A DNA stretch of 64,000 nucleotides from Watersipora subatra. Lineage: Eukaryota > Bryozoa > Gymnolaemata > Cheilostomatida > Watersiporidae. Location of the stretch: positions 37,320,621 to 37,384,620 of the forward strand of contig NC_088711.1 in assembly GCF_963576615.1 (NCBI RefSeq), given 5' to 3'. The notes under the pieces are model-generated. The model saw only the letters and a list, made by a program, of their open reading frames with translations, was not told where the DNA came from and ran no database searches. The position numbers were made by a program, and so were the translations under genes. The stretch's first letter is position 1. Every line of letters begins with the position of its first letter. Shown in pieces: positions 33,263 to 45,099 of the stretch.

Positions 33263-34590
33263 TTGAAAAAAACTGAGTGTTACAATACTGGAATTACCAA
33301 AGTGCAGTATGATTGTAAAATTGCTGTACCGAGAGGAAACAGTTACAGGACCGATACTAAAGACTTCTAGTTTATGATTTGGCCAATTACAATCTCTTAA
33401 GAAATCCGTTTCGTAGGAAAACTAACATGTGACTAGACCACGATTGTACTCATCACTAGGCAATGATGATGTAACGGATCGGACGAGCGTGCTCGTCGCT
33501 AGCCTTCTAAATGTTAATAAAAATTTACAGCTGCTGTGTGTATGAATAAACAAAAATAACCAAAATTTGCAGACATTGCGCACAACAATAATAGTTATGA
33601 ACGTCAGTCTGGCTGAATGCTTGATATGTCCCATATGACCTCCATCTCTGTCAAGGGAGATAATATTTTTTGTAACTTTTCTAAAAAAGAAACTTATGAT
33701 ATAAAATGAAGAATATGATTTGTAATGAATAGGAATAGAAATGAAAAAGATGTTCAATTCTATTTGAATAATGTAGCCATCAACACCTAATGGTTTTATT
33801 ACCTAGATTGGAAAATGAATGCCTCTGCGGTTGTGCATGCAATTTCAGCCCTGAACCATGATAACAATTTTGTTTTCGAGACAAGTGACGGCTGAGACAA
33901 AGTCACATCGCCTAATTTGGAAATAATTTTAGGGGCGTAAAGGTGACTTGATTGTCTAGTCAATAAGGGTTGCTCTAGATGAGTTATAAGACAAGTAATT
34001 TTTCAATTATGTGCACATACCTAAACGTGAATATCACCTCGCTTATGCAAATTAACTTATCTATTTTCTTTCTATTCTGTCAATAAATATAATTACCATT
34101 CTTGTTCAACTTGGATAATGATCAGAGCTCTTTGTAGATAATGATCTCAAATTCTACAAATATTCATAAATATATTTCGAAAATGACTTCTCTGTTTCTA
34201 TACAAGGTCAACACATCAGTGCGCACTGTTTATTTTATTAGTCTCGATGGGACTCCTTACGGCTTCAAGCCTTCAATAGTATGAGTTGTCACATCTCAAG
34301 GCTTTATGTTACCTCATTCAAGGGAACTGCGGTTATCATTTGTCCTATGTATCTGTGATGCTACTTTGCACTTTCTCCTGGCATTGCCTTGTGGAAACTG
34401 TTTGCTCCTCTGCTGCTGTTCATCACCTTTGCCACTGTCAGCCGCTTTCCTACATGCTGTTCTCCTTGTTTTACATTTTTATTCTTGTCATGAGTCAAGT
34501 CAGTATATCATTGGTTGCAAGTATTCACATGCAACTTACTTTGTGATAGTGCACAACTACTTCAAATAGTCAAACTTTATATACGAATAT
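33263..34590. other. Unassigned region upstream of the piggyBac pseudogene
   Basis: ORFs at 33422-33757 (-) and 34286-34569 (+) are low-complexity or hydrophobic without similarity to known families. No terminal repeats were recognised. Confidence 0.4.
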
Positions 34591-34591
34591 A

Positions 34592-34595
34592 AATA

Positions 34596-34655
<60 letters not shown>

Positions 34656-34673
34656 TGTATATATATATATATA
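34592..34673. repeat. (TA)n microsatellite
   Basis: Almost pure TA dinucleotides, interrupted by one TACTGTA. Confidence 0.95.
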
Positions 34674-35757
34674 CTAGTTGTGCTACCTGGCGTTGCCCGG
34701 GTAATAAAAAAGTCTTTAGTCAGAAAATTGATTTGTATTTAACATATAACAACATGTGCCATTTTAACTTTCAAACTTCATATCATGAGGAAAAGGTTTT
34801 GTGCAGGTCAAATAAATTACAAAAAATAAAACAACTATAAAAGAGTTTAAATATAAATGTGAAATAATTAGCAAGTAATAGCTAAATTAAGACAGTTTTA
34901 CTATGATTACAATAAAGGATGATTCGGTAATGATACAATTATTACGGACTGGGAAAACGAAATAAAAATCCTGAATATGTTGAATTAGTAGCAATTCATG
35001 TATAACATCCATGCACAAATTTAGCTATCCGCCTACGGCCAGCCATTTTACCGAAAAATGCCGATATTGTTCCATGATATGTATGTAATCAATATTTTTT
35101 CAATTTCAAACTCTATCTAAAACAGTTTTGTTACATATTTTATATCTATAATATGTTAGAAACACTGCCATGCAATAAATTCAATGTATTTATACTTTGT
35201 GTGTTGATAAAGCAATGTGAAGATACGATCACTACGAAGCTCAAACGATCCTCTACAGCGTTCCCATTACAAAACATTACAAAACTATTACTTTCACCAC
35301 CATCAGAGTGAGTGCTGCTATTTTACTTATTTGTGTAATCACAAAATCAGAATCGGCTATAATGCCATCAACATAAGTAATTATCTGGTATCTAACTTGG
35401 GAGGTACTTACATAAAACTTACACAAAAATGTTGTTTTTTGTAATTGAAATTCTTGCATAGAAGTGTGTGCGTTTTAAAAACGTTGCTGTTCCACAAGAA
35501 GATATCCATTAAAACTTTGAATATGACGATACTATTATCTCTCGATACTGGTACAAATGTAAAAATGAGATATCGTACTTTGTCTGACAGAAAGGTGAGA
35601 GAATGTCAAGGTTCTTCTCACGACTACAGTTTACTTGTCCGCACCAGTATATAGTAATTGAACCTTATGAAAAATATTATAAAATCAGCGTGCGCTAAAG
35701 CTATATCTATAGCCGGAATGCGTACCAACATATCCACACGCATACAGACATACTTTG
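34674..35757. repeat. Interspersed repeat bounded by TA microsatellites
   Basis: A 1.1-kb unit lies between (TA)n at its left and a second TA-rich tract at 35763-35800. It starts CTAGTTGTGCTACCTGGCGT and continues TGCCCGGGTAA, an unusually GC-rich motif in an AT-rich setting, and ends in ACACGCATACAGACATAC. Insertion at TA microsatellites suggests a retroelement tail. No coding frame was recognised. Confidence 0.4.
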
Positions 35758-36217
35758 AGAAATATATATATATATAAGATATATATATAAATATATATCA
35801 GTAAAACAAAGCATTTAACATGAAGAAATGTCATTAAATAGTGCTTTAAATACACGCAGTATGTGTTTGTAAAGTCCTCACTGCCGCAGAGGACAGTGAG
35901 CTGACTTTAGCTCCCTCCTGTTAGACTATTTCAGATAGTGTTGAGTACAGTGTGCTGTGATGGTCTCAACAGACAACAATGAGTTGGTTTCAGCTCACAG
36001 CTGTTGGGTCCAACAAAATGTATCATAGGAGCGTTGGATCCAGAAAACTCTGTAATCCAATAGAGCACGACACCACAATGACCAACTTTGGTGACTATGA
36101 ATACTGTTCGTTAGGTTTTTAGGTTAGCAGAGATCATAGGGTTAGTAGTAAAAGTAATGTCTATATCCTAAAGTCCTGTGAGTCTGTACAAGTAGTCCTA
36201 GATTGCTACAGCCAAAG

Positions 36218-36379
36218 ATGTTAGCTGAAAATATAGTTACAAAAAATCACACATCAGATGCTGAAAGAAGGCGTTCAAAGCCCCTTATAGCACCAAAGAA
36301 TTTTGATGATCAGGACAATTTGACGACTCAGATTGACAATGCACAGCACTCATCACCTCTGGTCACTGCTAATTACTAG
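36218..36379 (+). other. Short ORF abutting copy 2 of the THAP transposon
   Basis: 53-codon ORF containing ERRRSKPLIAPKNFDDQD, which loosely resembles the basic tail at the end of gypsy pol proteins. It ends four bases before the transposon terminus. It may be a remnant cut off by that insertion; function unsupported. Confidence 0.2.
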
Positions 36380-36849
36380 TCAAGGGAAACTAAACACAAT
36401 TTACTGATGAAGGCAAACTTTTACCGTATTTGTCTTGTGTAATTTACTATGTTTAGCAAAATATAAATTATTTCTTACAACAGATAAAGACTCAGAATAA
36501 TATTTTAAAAACAAAAAAGGCCCGTGCATTCACATATAACTGAATACAGTCTTTTTTCAACTGCATATTTTGCAAAAATCGGATAGATACCGCCATTGCG
36601 AAAATGAGTGTGAAACGGACTCACCTCTTGGAACACTCATTCTCAATGAATCATCCAATCACGCGAAACGTAGCGTTTGACTTGATTCGTTATTATCTAA
36701 TGTAATGAAGACCGAACGTCCCCCGCAATTGTGACAACCCGGAAACAAGTGCACATATAGAACACTCTCTATGATCATTATTGCTAATACATATCGCTAA
36801 AAAATTTCAACTATAATTTATTTCTATCATTTTTTTATTACATTCACAA

Positions 36850-37070
36850 TACGAAGGCTAAAAGACTCCCTGCTAAAACAACTACTCCTTTCTCATCTAC
36901 GGGTACCTTGGAAGAAAAAACCAAAAAGTTAATCCTTCATGCGTTGTTTCCTACATAATGTTGCCTGATCCAAATGGGAGTTATGTAGGCTTCAAAAATG
37001 TAGAATCAGAAGATGATGATCAGAATGACGCAGATGAAGTGGAGCTTTTTATCATGGATGAAGGAAATTA
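36850..37070 (+). pseudogene. Cargo gene, copy 2 (internally deleted)
   Basis: The N-terminal part AKRLPAKTTTPF is joined within about 40 bp to the C-terminal region homologous to copy 1 (MLPDPNGSYVGF, DEVELFIMDEGN). The cysteine-rich CKCGNC core and linker are deleted. The start codon position reads ACGA-A instead of the ATG of copy 1. Confidence 0.65.
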
Positions 37071-37779
37071 ATGTAAGTTCAGTTGTGAGTTGAGAAAAAT
37101 AGAGTTTTTAGAAATATTTTAACTGAATCTGACAGCATCTTTATTTAGCTGATGTTCATGTCTTGTACAGTGAATAAGTGATTTTAACAAAATAATACAA
37201 TCATAATGTATGGTTTGATGAATAATTATATTTCAATCATTTGACTTCTTGCACCATGACATAAAAACACCACATTTAACAGCTTACGTTACATACATCT
37301 AAATCATGTTATACAAAGAGCAGCATAATATTTATAATTTGAATAGCCTGTTGTATTAATTTTATCAAAGCGATACCTCATATAAAACTACTAAGGATTG
37401 GATATAACTTTCATGTGAATCTTGACCTGTGCATTTCTATTGCTGTTTAACCATCTGGTTTTGTAAGATGTTTTGAAAGTGGAGCTGCTCTGTCCTGCAA
37501 TTCATATATTTATATTTATTCACAATATAACTATTATCTACATGTAAATCAAATAAAAGTATAACAAACTGGTTGAAATTTTTTGTGTGTCACACCATCA
37601 TCAGACTAATTTTAGAATGTCGCACAGTACAGTGTTAGGGTAATTTAGGACTACATGGTGACTGTATGTTCAGGCATTATTTTGCAGACTGTGTGACAGT
37701 GACTAATTGAACCAACATTTTGGCGCAAAATGTGCTTTTAATAAATGGCAGTTTAGGTATGACTTACTGCAGGTACTTT

Positions 37780-39785
37780 TGGAGTTGATCCCATAGACTT
37801 TTTACAGATAATCTTTAAAAGCTCTCTTCGAAATTCAAACCTCTTTCCAGCATATACATTTCTTGTGAGAAAGCCTTCAGCTTCTTTAGAGTAATATGCT
37901 GTCATTTTCAGTTCCCCATTGCTATCTTTAATAAATAATTTATTCTAATTAAAATTTAATGCCAGTTATCAATTGTGTCTATAAAACTTCTGCATAAATT
38001 TATCTTTAATGATGTTCAAGCTGTAAAAGTGGTATCCCTGCTGAAGAGTAGTATAATCCATGTATAATTTTAATGTAGATACAGCTTACCAGTCAGAACT
38101 TCTCTTCCCACATTCGTGTTGTGATCTGTTACTGCTAGTTTGATTCTCGTAAAATATCCTAGGGATCAAAGTCTATTCGCTTTGGTGCATAACTTAATAT
38201 GAGACTGTCGAGGTTTTCTAAAGCACCAGTGTGTTGACCATGGTTCAACAGACGCAATGTGTTTAGCTGTCTCGCTTGCCCTAACGCATCACAAAGTACT
38301 TTGTGCCCTGCACTTCCTGGAATTAACCATTTCACCTTTCTTTCCATTTCTCTGTAAACATATCAAATTATTCGTTGCTATTTTTCAATATTTTATAAAT
38401 CTGCAAAGTTTCTGTTTATTCAAATGTCAACCAGCTGCAGAATATTTACCTTTTGTACAATCTCTGTTTATTATTATGCAATAAATGACTACATCTTCTT
38501 ATATCACAAACCAAAGGCATTGTAAGTGATATATAAAATATTATATTACACATTTGCCTGTGCTTTGTTATTTCTGAATATATTATTAGATACAACATAC
38601 AGCTTTCATGCCAACATTGAGTTCAAATAATATATTTTTTCATCACTCACAGATCAATTGGTTCATGAGAGCAGTGGATGAACTTGTCGTGTCCTGGAAA
38701 GCCTATGAATATTAGCGACATGGTATCTTATGCTAAGTACCATCTCAACCAATAGCTCAGCATGGCCTTTACATTGAACTGCAGAATACTACACATGGTT
38801 CTTTATTTCCTTTATCCAAGGGAGCAACTCTTTTTGATCTTTGCGCACACATGCTCTAGTCAAGTTTTTGGCTAGATTCTTGGTCCAATGCCATACATCC
38901 TATCAGAAAATTACAAATAAATACCACTAAAGTTAATACGTTTAAATTGCTTCTAAGCCATTACCTAAAGTGTCACCACCGCTACCACAAACACTATCAC
39001 CATAACCGCTATCTACCACCATCACCAACACACACTAACACTATATATAGTTAAAAAGTTATACCTGATTGTAAGTATAGGCTAATAACTTGAAGCGATC
39101 TGTAAAGCCTATATTAGTAATAGTAGCATGAATATAAAAATAGTAATGCAATCCAAATTTTATGATTATATTAGTCATGTATTTTATGAACAATTAGGGC
39201 ATTTCTGACAATCCAGACCAAACAGAAACTTTAAATTCCCTGACTAACTTTTACTCAGTTAGCTAAGTTAATTCAAGTGAATCAGGTTAAAATCAAACGT
39301 ATGAAACTCAGCCTGAGGCTCATTGTCACCCAGTCATATTAAATCATTGCTTTGTACTCATGCACAGTACTAAATATATCTAATTATTATTTTTATTAAT
39401 TTATATTATAAAACTACTATATATATTGGTTATTAATACTTATTTAAAATTATTTATAAATTACTTACGGTTGAGGTTTTCCTGTTCGATGATGCTTTCT
39501 TGCTGTATGGTACAATACCGTTAGGGATTGGAACTTTTCCCTTATTCACCCTTAATCTCGTGGTTGTCCCAAAATTTTCAGAATAAAGCTGGCTCGCATG
39601 GAAGAGCCTAACGCACATGACCGCACTAGTCTGCGAAAAGTTAAATCGGCACGCTTTGCCTTAGGCAGCCACAATTTTGCTAAATTTGGCGACTGAGACA
39701 CAGGCACTCTAAAAGAAGTTATGCCACGATTTCTAGTGTAAAATTCACAACTAGCAAAGAGACATCTATCTACCCATTGTAACTA
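37780..39785 (-). pseudogene. THAP-domain transposase, copy 2
   Basis: The THAP exon (39469 to about 39785) shows CLFASCEFYTRNRGITSFRV and LAKLWLPKAKRADLTFRR, then a frame change. The catalytic exon (about 38645-38899) reads DVWHWTKNLAKNL, RKDQKELLPWIKEIKNHV and GHAELLVEMVLSI; the DxWH motif is the hallmark aspartate of this transposase group. The next exon (38159-38347) has VKWLIPGSAGHKVLCDAL and APKRIDFDP then TAG. A terminal part lies near 37780-37925. Stops and frameshifts make it non-functional, but it complements the parts missing from copy 1. Confidence 0.75.
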
Positions 39786-40246
39786 ACGGATTGTGGCTAA
39801 ACAAAAAAATTCAAATGCGTTGGACGTTGTCTCACTAAGGAATAAGTTACCGGAAATGGCTGAATTGAGAATCAGTGATGTGCCGAGGTAAATGCACCAA
39901 AATATATTTTCAACTTTGAACTTGCTAAACTAGTAAAAATATCTGCTAAAATTTTGTTTTCTCGATCAATTAATATAGTATCATGCATTGCCAATCATAT
40001 AAAACATTGTTAAAGTTATGTTTACTTTCACTTTAAACGATACTTTATTACATTTTAGATAGTTGCTGACATTTAATCAAAAATTTATAAAAGCTTTTGC
40101 ATACGGTGCTGAATGGATTCTGACCAGTGTAAATACTGTCATCAATTCTCACAAAATTACAAGGCTACTCAAACATGGACAGTGAAATAACAAATACAAT
40201 TATTAGATGGAACTGTACCATCAACAATATAAATATACATGCATAC

Positions 40247-40836
40247 CTTCATATATGATAGATGCACTGCCTGATACAGTGTTCTGGTCTTATCAAAAAT
40301 GTTCAGAGCCGATTCCGTGGTGTATGGAGGACACAAAATCTTTTCTGACCACAGAAAGGACTTTCTAGACACGCTTTCTTTTCTGAACACATTGAGCATG
40401 ACTTGAGAATGGCAAAAACGCTTATCTACAAAAGATATCCAGCAATTATTATCAAGAATGTAATTATATTACAGCACACAAACGCTTGCGCATACACCCA
40501 CTTAATATTCAATTTTAATAATTTTAATATTCAATATTTAAGCTGTTTCTGAACTCTTACATATAAACCTAGAGACCTGTAACTAATATTACAGGATATA
40601 TCCCTTCAACTTAATATTTGTCGAAGGGAACCTTCGACAAATATTAAGTCGCAATATCAAGTCACAATAAAAATCGACATACGTATATGTACAAGATATC
40701 CAAATGGCTATTTACCTGCATTTCTCCAGCACAAGCTGACACGGGAAACATTGTTTCAGTATTGATTACATCGTTTCCGGTGGCCAACAAAGTGGGAACT
40801 ATAGTACAATACACGCAAAATATGTACCAGGCAGTA
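40247..40836 (-). CDS. Possible two-exon fragment of an unknown gene
   Basis: Two open segments with good splice signals: 40716-40836 (acceptor TCTTTTAG, donor CAG|GTAAAT) and 40247-40420 (donor AAG|GTATGC). They join in phase 0. The first encodes a stretch with NDVINTETMFPVSACAGEMQ; the second includes HSQVMLNVFRKESVSRKSF and FDKTRTLYQAVHLSYMK. An alternative acceptor at 40425 would be out of phase. No family is recognised. The inverted THAP transposon lies immediately downstream (from 40032), so it may have inserted into an intron of this gene. Confidence 0.35.
40609..40649. repeat. Perfect hairpin, 19-bp arms
   Basis: ACTTAATATTTGTCGAAGG and its exact reverse complement are separated by GAA. 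It lies in the intron between the two candidate exons. Confidence 0.9.
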
Positions 40837-42203
40837 CTAAAAGATTGCTATTGGACGGAGTAAGCTCCAAAGTTCTTGCTATACAAATGAAAAATTAGCG
40901 CTGTTGGTGTAGCGTGTTGGACTGTGGTATGAAGTACTGGTGCTGATGTTTACTCGACAAACAGAAACAAGAACGTTTGATGTATCGATCTAACACTCCC
41001 GAGTTTGAGTGGTGATATTGACTAAAGACCTTAATTTGTCTCTCAGATTGGCGTTTGGATAGTCGTAGTAGCTGCAGGATGTAGAACAGAGGCTATTAGA
41101 AAGAAAAGTCGCGTGCGCGCGTAAGAGGTGTCATGGTCTCGATGATTCATCATTCACCTTAGGGTTAGTGTGTTTTGTTTTTATCCATCCCAAACACTTC
41201 CTCTCCAATGTCCTGACCTAATGTATTTTTTATTGCTTATGAAAGATGGGCTGACTGCGGTCGACCAATAATATTTTATTCTTATCCATTATTCTCCTTT
41301 TGGGGTCAGTCTTGCCACTGCTTTCCTGGTAGCTTAGGTCATTTATAGTTTTACCTAGCATTCATACACACCCATTCTAAACTTGCAAAACTATGGACAT
41401 GAAGTTCAGGCGTTTTCAGCCACCTATTTAATCCCACAAATGCTGTCAAGGAAGCAAAGGTAATATTTTTACAGTTCTCTAATTGCATTTTCTTTATTGA
41501 TTTAATTTGTCTCAATTACCTTTTAGTTTTAATGCAGTAAATGCATAAATACTTGAACCTGTAATGTTGGTATAAACATTGTTGTTTTGCACTATCGTCC
41601 TGCCATACATGTATTTTACTCTGCTTATCTTTATGTACACATTTTAGCGATTATCTAACCTTTGCTACAGGTTTCACCATGTCTTGCGTCTTCAATACTC
41701 ATCACTGAATAAAGAAATCTATTGACACAGTCAAAACCAACGTATTTTTTCAACAGCACAACCAACCTAGAATTTCAAAATTCTATAAGAGAAGAAAGGA
41801 CTAAGAAATAAAACGAAAGAGGCTTGCAAGAAAGGAAGTGGACAGTTGAAGTAGAGCAGAGCTTAGATAAGAGATACTGCACGGAAACCCAGACACTTAT
41901 ACCATTATAATTATCATTTTTACATGGTACCACGGATAAAACTTGCACTGACGATTAATGACTGGAAACTCACAAATAGAAATAGAAGATTAGAAAAAAA
42001 CGTCTAGTAGAATAAACATCTCTGCAATGAAGATAGAAAGAGATAATAAAATTAAAAGTTGAAGGAAATTTTTGAAAAGGTTCCAGATAGCTTCATTGAC
42101 AGTAGATTTTGGGAGTAAACTTACAATCACGGAACTGGATGACAAAAAAGGGGATAAATAAGATGAAAGTAGCAAGTATGCTCAAGGCTCTAGGAAAAAG
42201 AGA

Positions 42204-42805
42204 ATGAAAATTTTTGATAGCTTTAATATAGGAGTAGAAGATATCGGCTACGAAACCCTGATAGATAAGTTCAAACACTACTTTGCTGGCAGAGAGAATA
42301 AAATAATCCTCTGCCATAGATTCTTGAACTTGAAACAGAAAAAGATGAAGAAATACATGAGTTCATCCAAAGGTTTCTCAACCAGGCAGGCCAGTGCCAG
42401 TTGGGAACACTAAAGAATGACCTAGCTATACACCTCATTATAAACAAATTGCAACAAGAAGATCTAAAGACAGAGTTACTCAAGAAGGCAGACATAACTA
42501 TGGATCATGTGAACACCACATGCGCCATGTTTGAGTTAGCAGCTAGGACATTAAGAGCACTAGAGTCCAAACGGGGAATAGAAAAGGTAGATGAAAAAAT
42601 AGGAGCCGAGAAGGGTGCAATTTGTGTGGAAATTTCAATAGCAAAATGCTACAAATGCCAGGAATACTACCATTTATCATATGACTGCAACAAAAAAGGC
42701 ACAACTACCGCAAACTATAGTGGAAAAGCTCAGAGAAGCAATAGAGGACAAGGAAGATATCTAGGGAGATTTAGAAGCTATAGAGAAATAGGACAGAGAG
42801 GGTAA
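42204..42805 (+). pseudogene. gypsy Gag with CCHC zinc knuckle
   Basis: The first frame has FDSFNIGVEDIGYETLIDKF and HYFAGRENKIILCHRF, a capsid signature of invertebrate gypsy elements. After a frameshift near 42350 the second frame continues AIHLIINKLQQEDLKTELL and ends in CYKCQEYYHLSYDCNKK, a C-x2-C-x4-H-x4-C nucleic-acid-binding knuckle, then a basic Arg/Gly tail. It would form the particle and package RNA. Confidence 0.8.
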
Positions 42806-42889
42806 AGGCAAGAAATGCAAGAGAACACAGCAGTAGTTATTCAAGAGCAAGATACAAGTGATAAATCACTCTGACTATATGATCTCAAA

Positions 42890-43480
42890 TGTAGAAATCA
42901 AAACAAAACTCAAGAATATATCAACAACGCTAAAATCAATAACATCAACATAAAGTTTCGAATTGACACAGGGGCAGATGTATCTGTGATCAATGGGTAT
43001 ACTTAACATTATATAGGAATGCCCGCAACTTCTAACAAAAAAAAGAAGCTTATAGATGCAGGAAGAATAAGGCTTACACACTCTGAAAGGCTAGCAACTC
43101 CAGTAGAATATAGAGAGAGACAAACACAGGCAAACTTTGCATAATTGAACAAGCCCCCCAAAACCTAGGGATTCCAGAGATGAACAACATGGGTTTACTA
43201 AAAAGAGTACAAGGGATCAAAATGGAGAAGTCATTTTCGGGTCTATATCGAGATTTGGGGCTGCTTCCAGAAAAATTATTAATTTAACTGAAAGAAAATT
43301 CAACTCCACACTCAATACCTGTTCCACGAAAATTACCAATTGAACTGAGAGCAGCGACAGAAAAAGAACTCATAAAAATGCAAGCTCTAGGTGTGATAAA
43401 AGAAGTGGAGAACTATAGAGAATGGTGCAGGAAAATGGTAGTAGCCTCTAAAAGCAATGGTGAATGACATCTTGATTTTT
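42890..43480 (+). pseudogene. gypsy protease and RT N-terminal part
   Basis: FRIDTGADVSVING at about 42958-43000 carries the aspartic protease DTGA motif. Downstream, after stops, PRKLPIELRAATEKELIKMQ and LGVIKEVENYREWCRKMVVA form the start of the RT domain. The frame then ends in a stop after KSNGE. Confidence 0.75.
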
Positions 43481-43735
43481 TGCAAAAGAGGAAAATGAGC
43501 ATGACAGAAAATTGACAGAAGCGCTCCAGAGAATAGAGAAGGCAGGAATGACGCTAAACAAATTCAAATGCAAGTTTAAGAAGAGGAAGTTGATATTTTT
43601 GAGTCATAAAATTACTGCAAATGGGATACAGGTAGATCCATAAAAAGTCAAAGCAAAACAAAACATGCACCCACCAACCAATAAAACAGAACTGAAAAGC
43701 TTTCTAGGTTTTGTGAATTACCTTGCAAGAGCTTG
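43465..43735 (+). pseudogene. gypsy RT C-terminal part after an internal deletion
   Basis: DILIFCKR resumes just after the catalytic YxDD position, followed in broken frames by LTEALQRIEKAGMTLNKFKC, KLIFLSHKITANGIQVDP and NKTELKSFLGFVNYLARAC. The RT palm between motif A and the catalytic pair is deleted. Confidence 0.75.
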
Positions 43736-44333
43736 CAAGAAAAGCTTGCAACGGAGGAAGTAGACAGTCGAAGTAGAGCAGAGCTTAGATGGGAGATACA
43801 GCACAGATACTCAGATACTTATATAGTGAGTTATCACATTTACAAAGGAGACTGGTAGTACCGATTTTTCTATCATTTCTCCTAACACCACAGATTAGAC
43901 GCACGGATCGCCTCTGCACAGCCTCCAGTTTGTCAGAGGTACTGTCTGGTGCAAAATCTCAAAATGCTGCGGCATTGTTGTATGGAAATACTGCAAAAAA
44001 AAGATACCAACAGGAAATGTACCCAGACTGCAGGATAAGCATATAATTCATACAAGCAGCAAGACGCCCAAAGACATTAAAAGATTCAATAATTAGAAAA
44101 TGTCAAAAGCAAATTAGAAACTTCAAATTTGGAAGAAATCAATCATAGAAATTGCGTCAACACCAGATGGAGAATATACCAAAGGGAAGTCAAAGCAATT
44201 AAACCTACCAACCACTATCATCAAAAAGCCACCAGAGAAACATTAGATACGAGTCAAATGAGTCACATACAGATCTGCCATTTCTGTCAAACATGACCTA
44301 GACACCTGGAGTAAGTCACGAGCTCCACCCTAC

Positions 44334-44890
44334 ATGTCAACATCACGTGCACCAGCTGAAGACTTACGCAAACAAGGTATCTTCACAAGCCTGACAGAAA
44401 GCATCGAACCTTAACACTCAACCTACACCCACAGGCTAACCATCCCACATGCCAGACATCTATAAAAGAGAACAGCTCCAATGACTCAGCACCTCCATCC
44501 CCATCTCTATCTCCGGCTCTAGCTTGAGCTCTGGCTCTCTCTCTCTCTTCCTGAGGGCCTCCTTGGACGCTTTCCCATCTGCCTGCTGAGGAGCCTCTCT
44601 CTCTTCTCTACCAATAGAGCCTCCTTCTCCTCCACCAGCTGAGCCTCCCCTACGCCACTATCTCAACTGCCGACACTCTCTACCTATGACCTCTCATGAC
44701 TCTCGTTTGACTATCGAAACTCACAGCCGCATAGACCGAGCCAAGCAAACACAGACGACCGTTCGAGTAAGGATGTAACTTTCATTAGCTATTCTAATTG
44801 TTTTGTCATTAATATTATTGTTTTAGAATTTCGTTAGTTGTGTATTTTAATTGTTTGACTTATATAGAATAAAGTAACTTTTACTGGTAA
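44334..44890 (+). mobile_element. LTR-like 3' end of the gypsy relic
   Basis: Begins TGTCAACATCACGTG, contains TATAAAAGAG at about 44461 and AATAAAG near 44868, with a CT-rich middle. The 5' LTR was not found. About 40 bp near 44800-44845 also resemble 22508-22550. Confidence 0.4.
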
Positions 44891-45099
44891 ATATCAGCAT
44901 TGCTTACAATAGCTTAACACCTTCACTATACCTGAACCAGTAATAATTAAATTAGTTCCCACGAGTTAAGTAAAAGTGCACAAACTAAACATAATCAAAA
45001 TAGAATAATATGACAAGCAAATTCAACACTGATGCTATGTGTGGATTTGGATTGGTTATGCATAACATAATTTCTCCACAACCACACATAACATAGCCT

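Larger units (their letters stand above)
36383..40032 (-). mobile_element. THAP-domain TTAA transposon (Kolobok-like), copy 2, inverted
   Basis: 3.65-kb inverted copy of 18615-22494. The transposase is on the minus strand and the cargo on plus. The terminus at 40032 is followed by TTAA; the other terminus (AGGGAAACTAAACACA) is preceded by GTCA. Compared with copy 1 it keeps the DVWHW catalytic exon but has lost several hundred bp of the cargo gene. Confidence 0.8.
41821..44900 (+). mobile_element. Ty3/gypsy retrotransposon relic, plus strand
   Basis: gag with zinc knuckle, protease, two RT pieces and an LTR-like 3' end occur in that order. RT motifs A-C are largely deleted and RNase H/integrase are missing. 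An approximately 85-bp segment (41821-41905) recurs at 43737-43826, so the element is rearranged. Confidence 0.75.

Noticed and set aside
33422..33757. 111-codon minus-strand ORF
   Set aside because: No recognisable domain, Ile/Phe-rich start, and no link to the piggyBac gene.
40890..41030. Possible second tRNA-like SINE
   Set aside because: A-box-like TGGTGTAGCG and a weak GAGTTTGAGTGG, but spacing is too long and no tRNA fold could be drawn.
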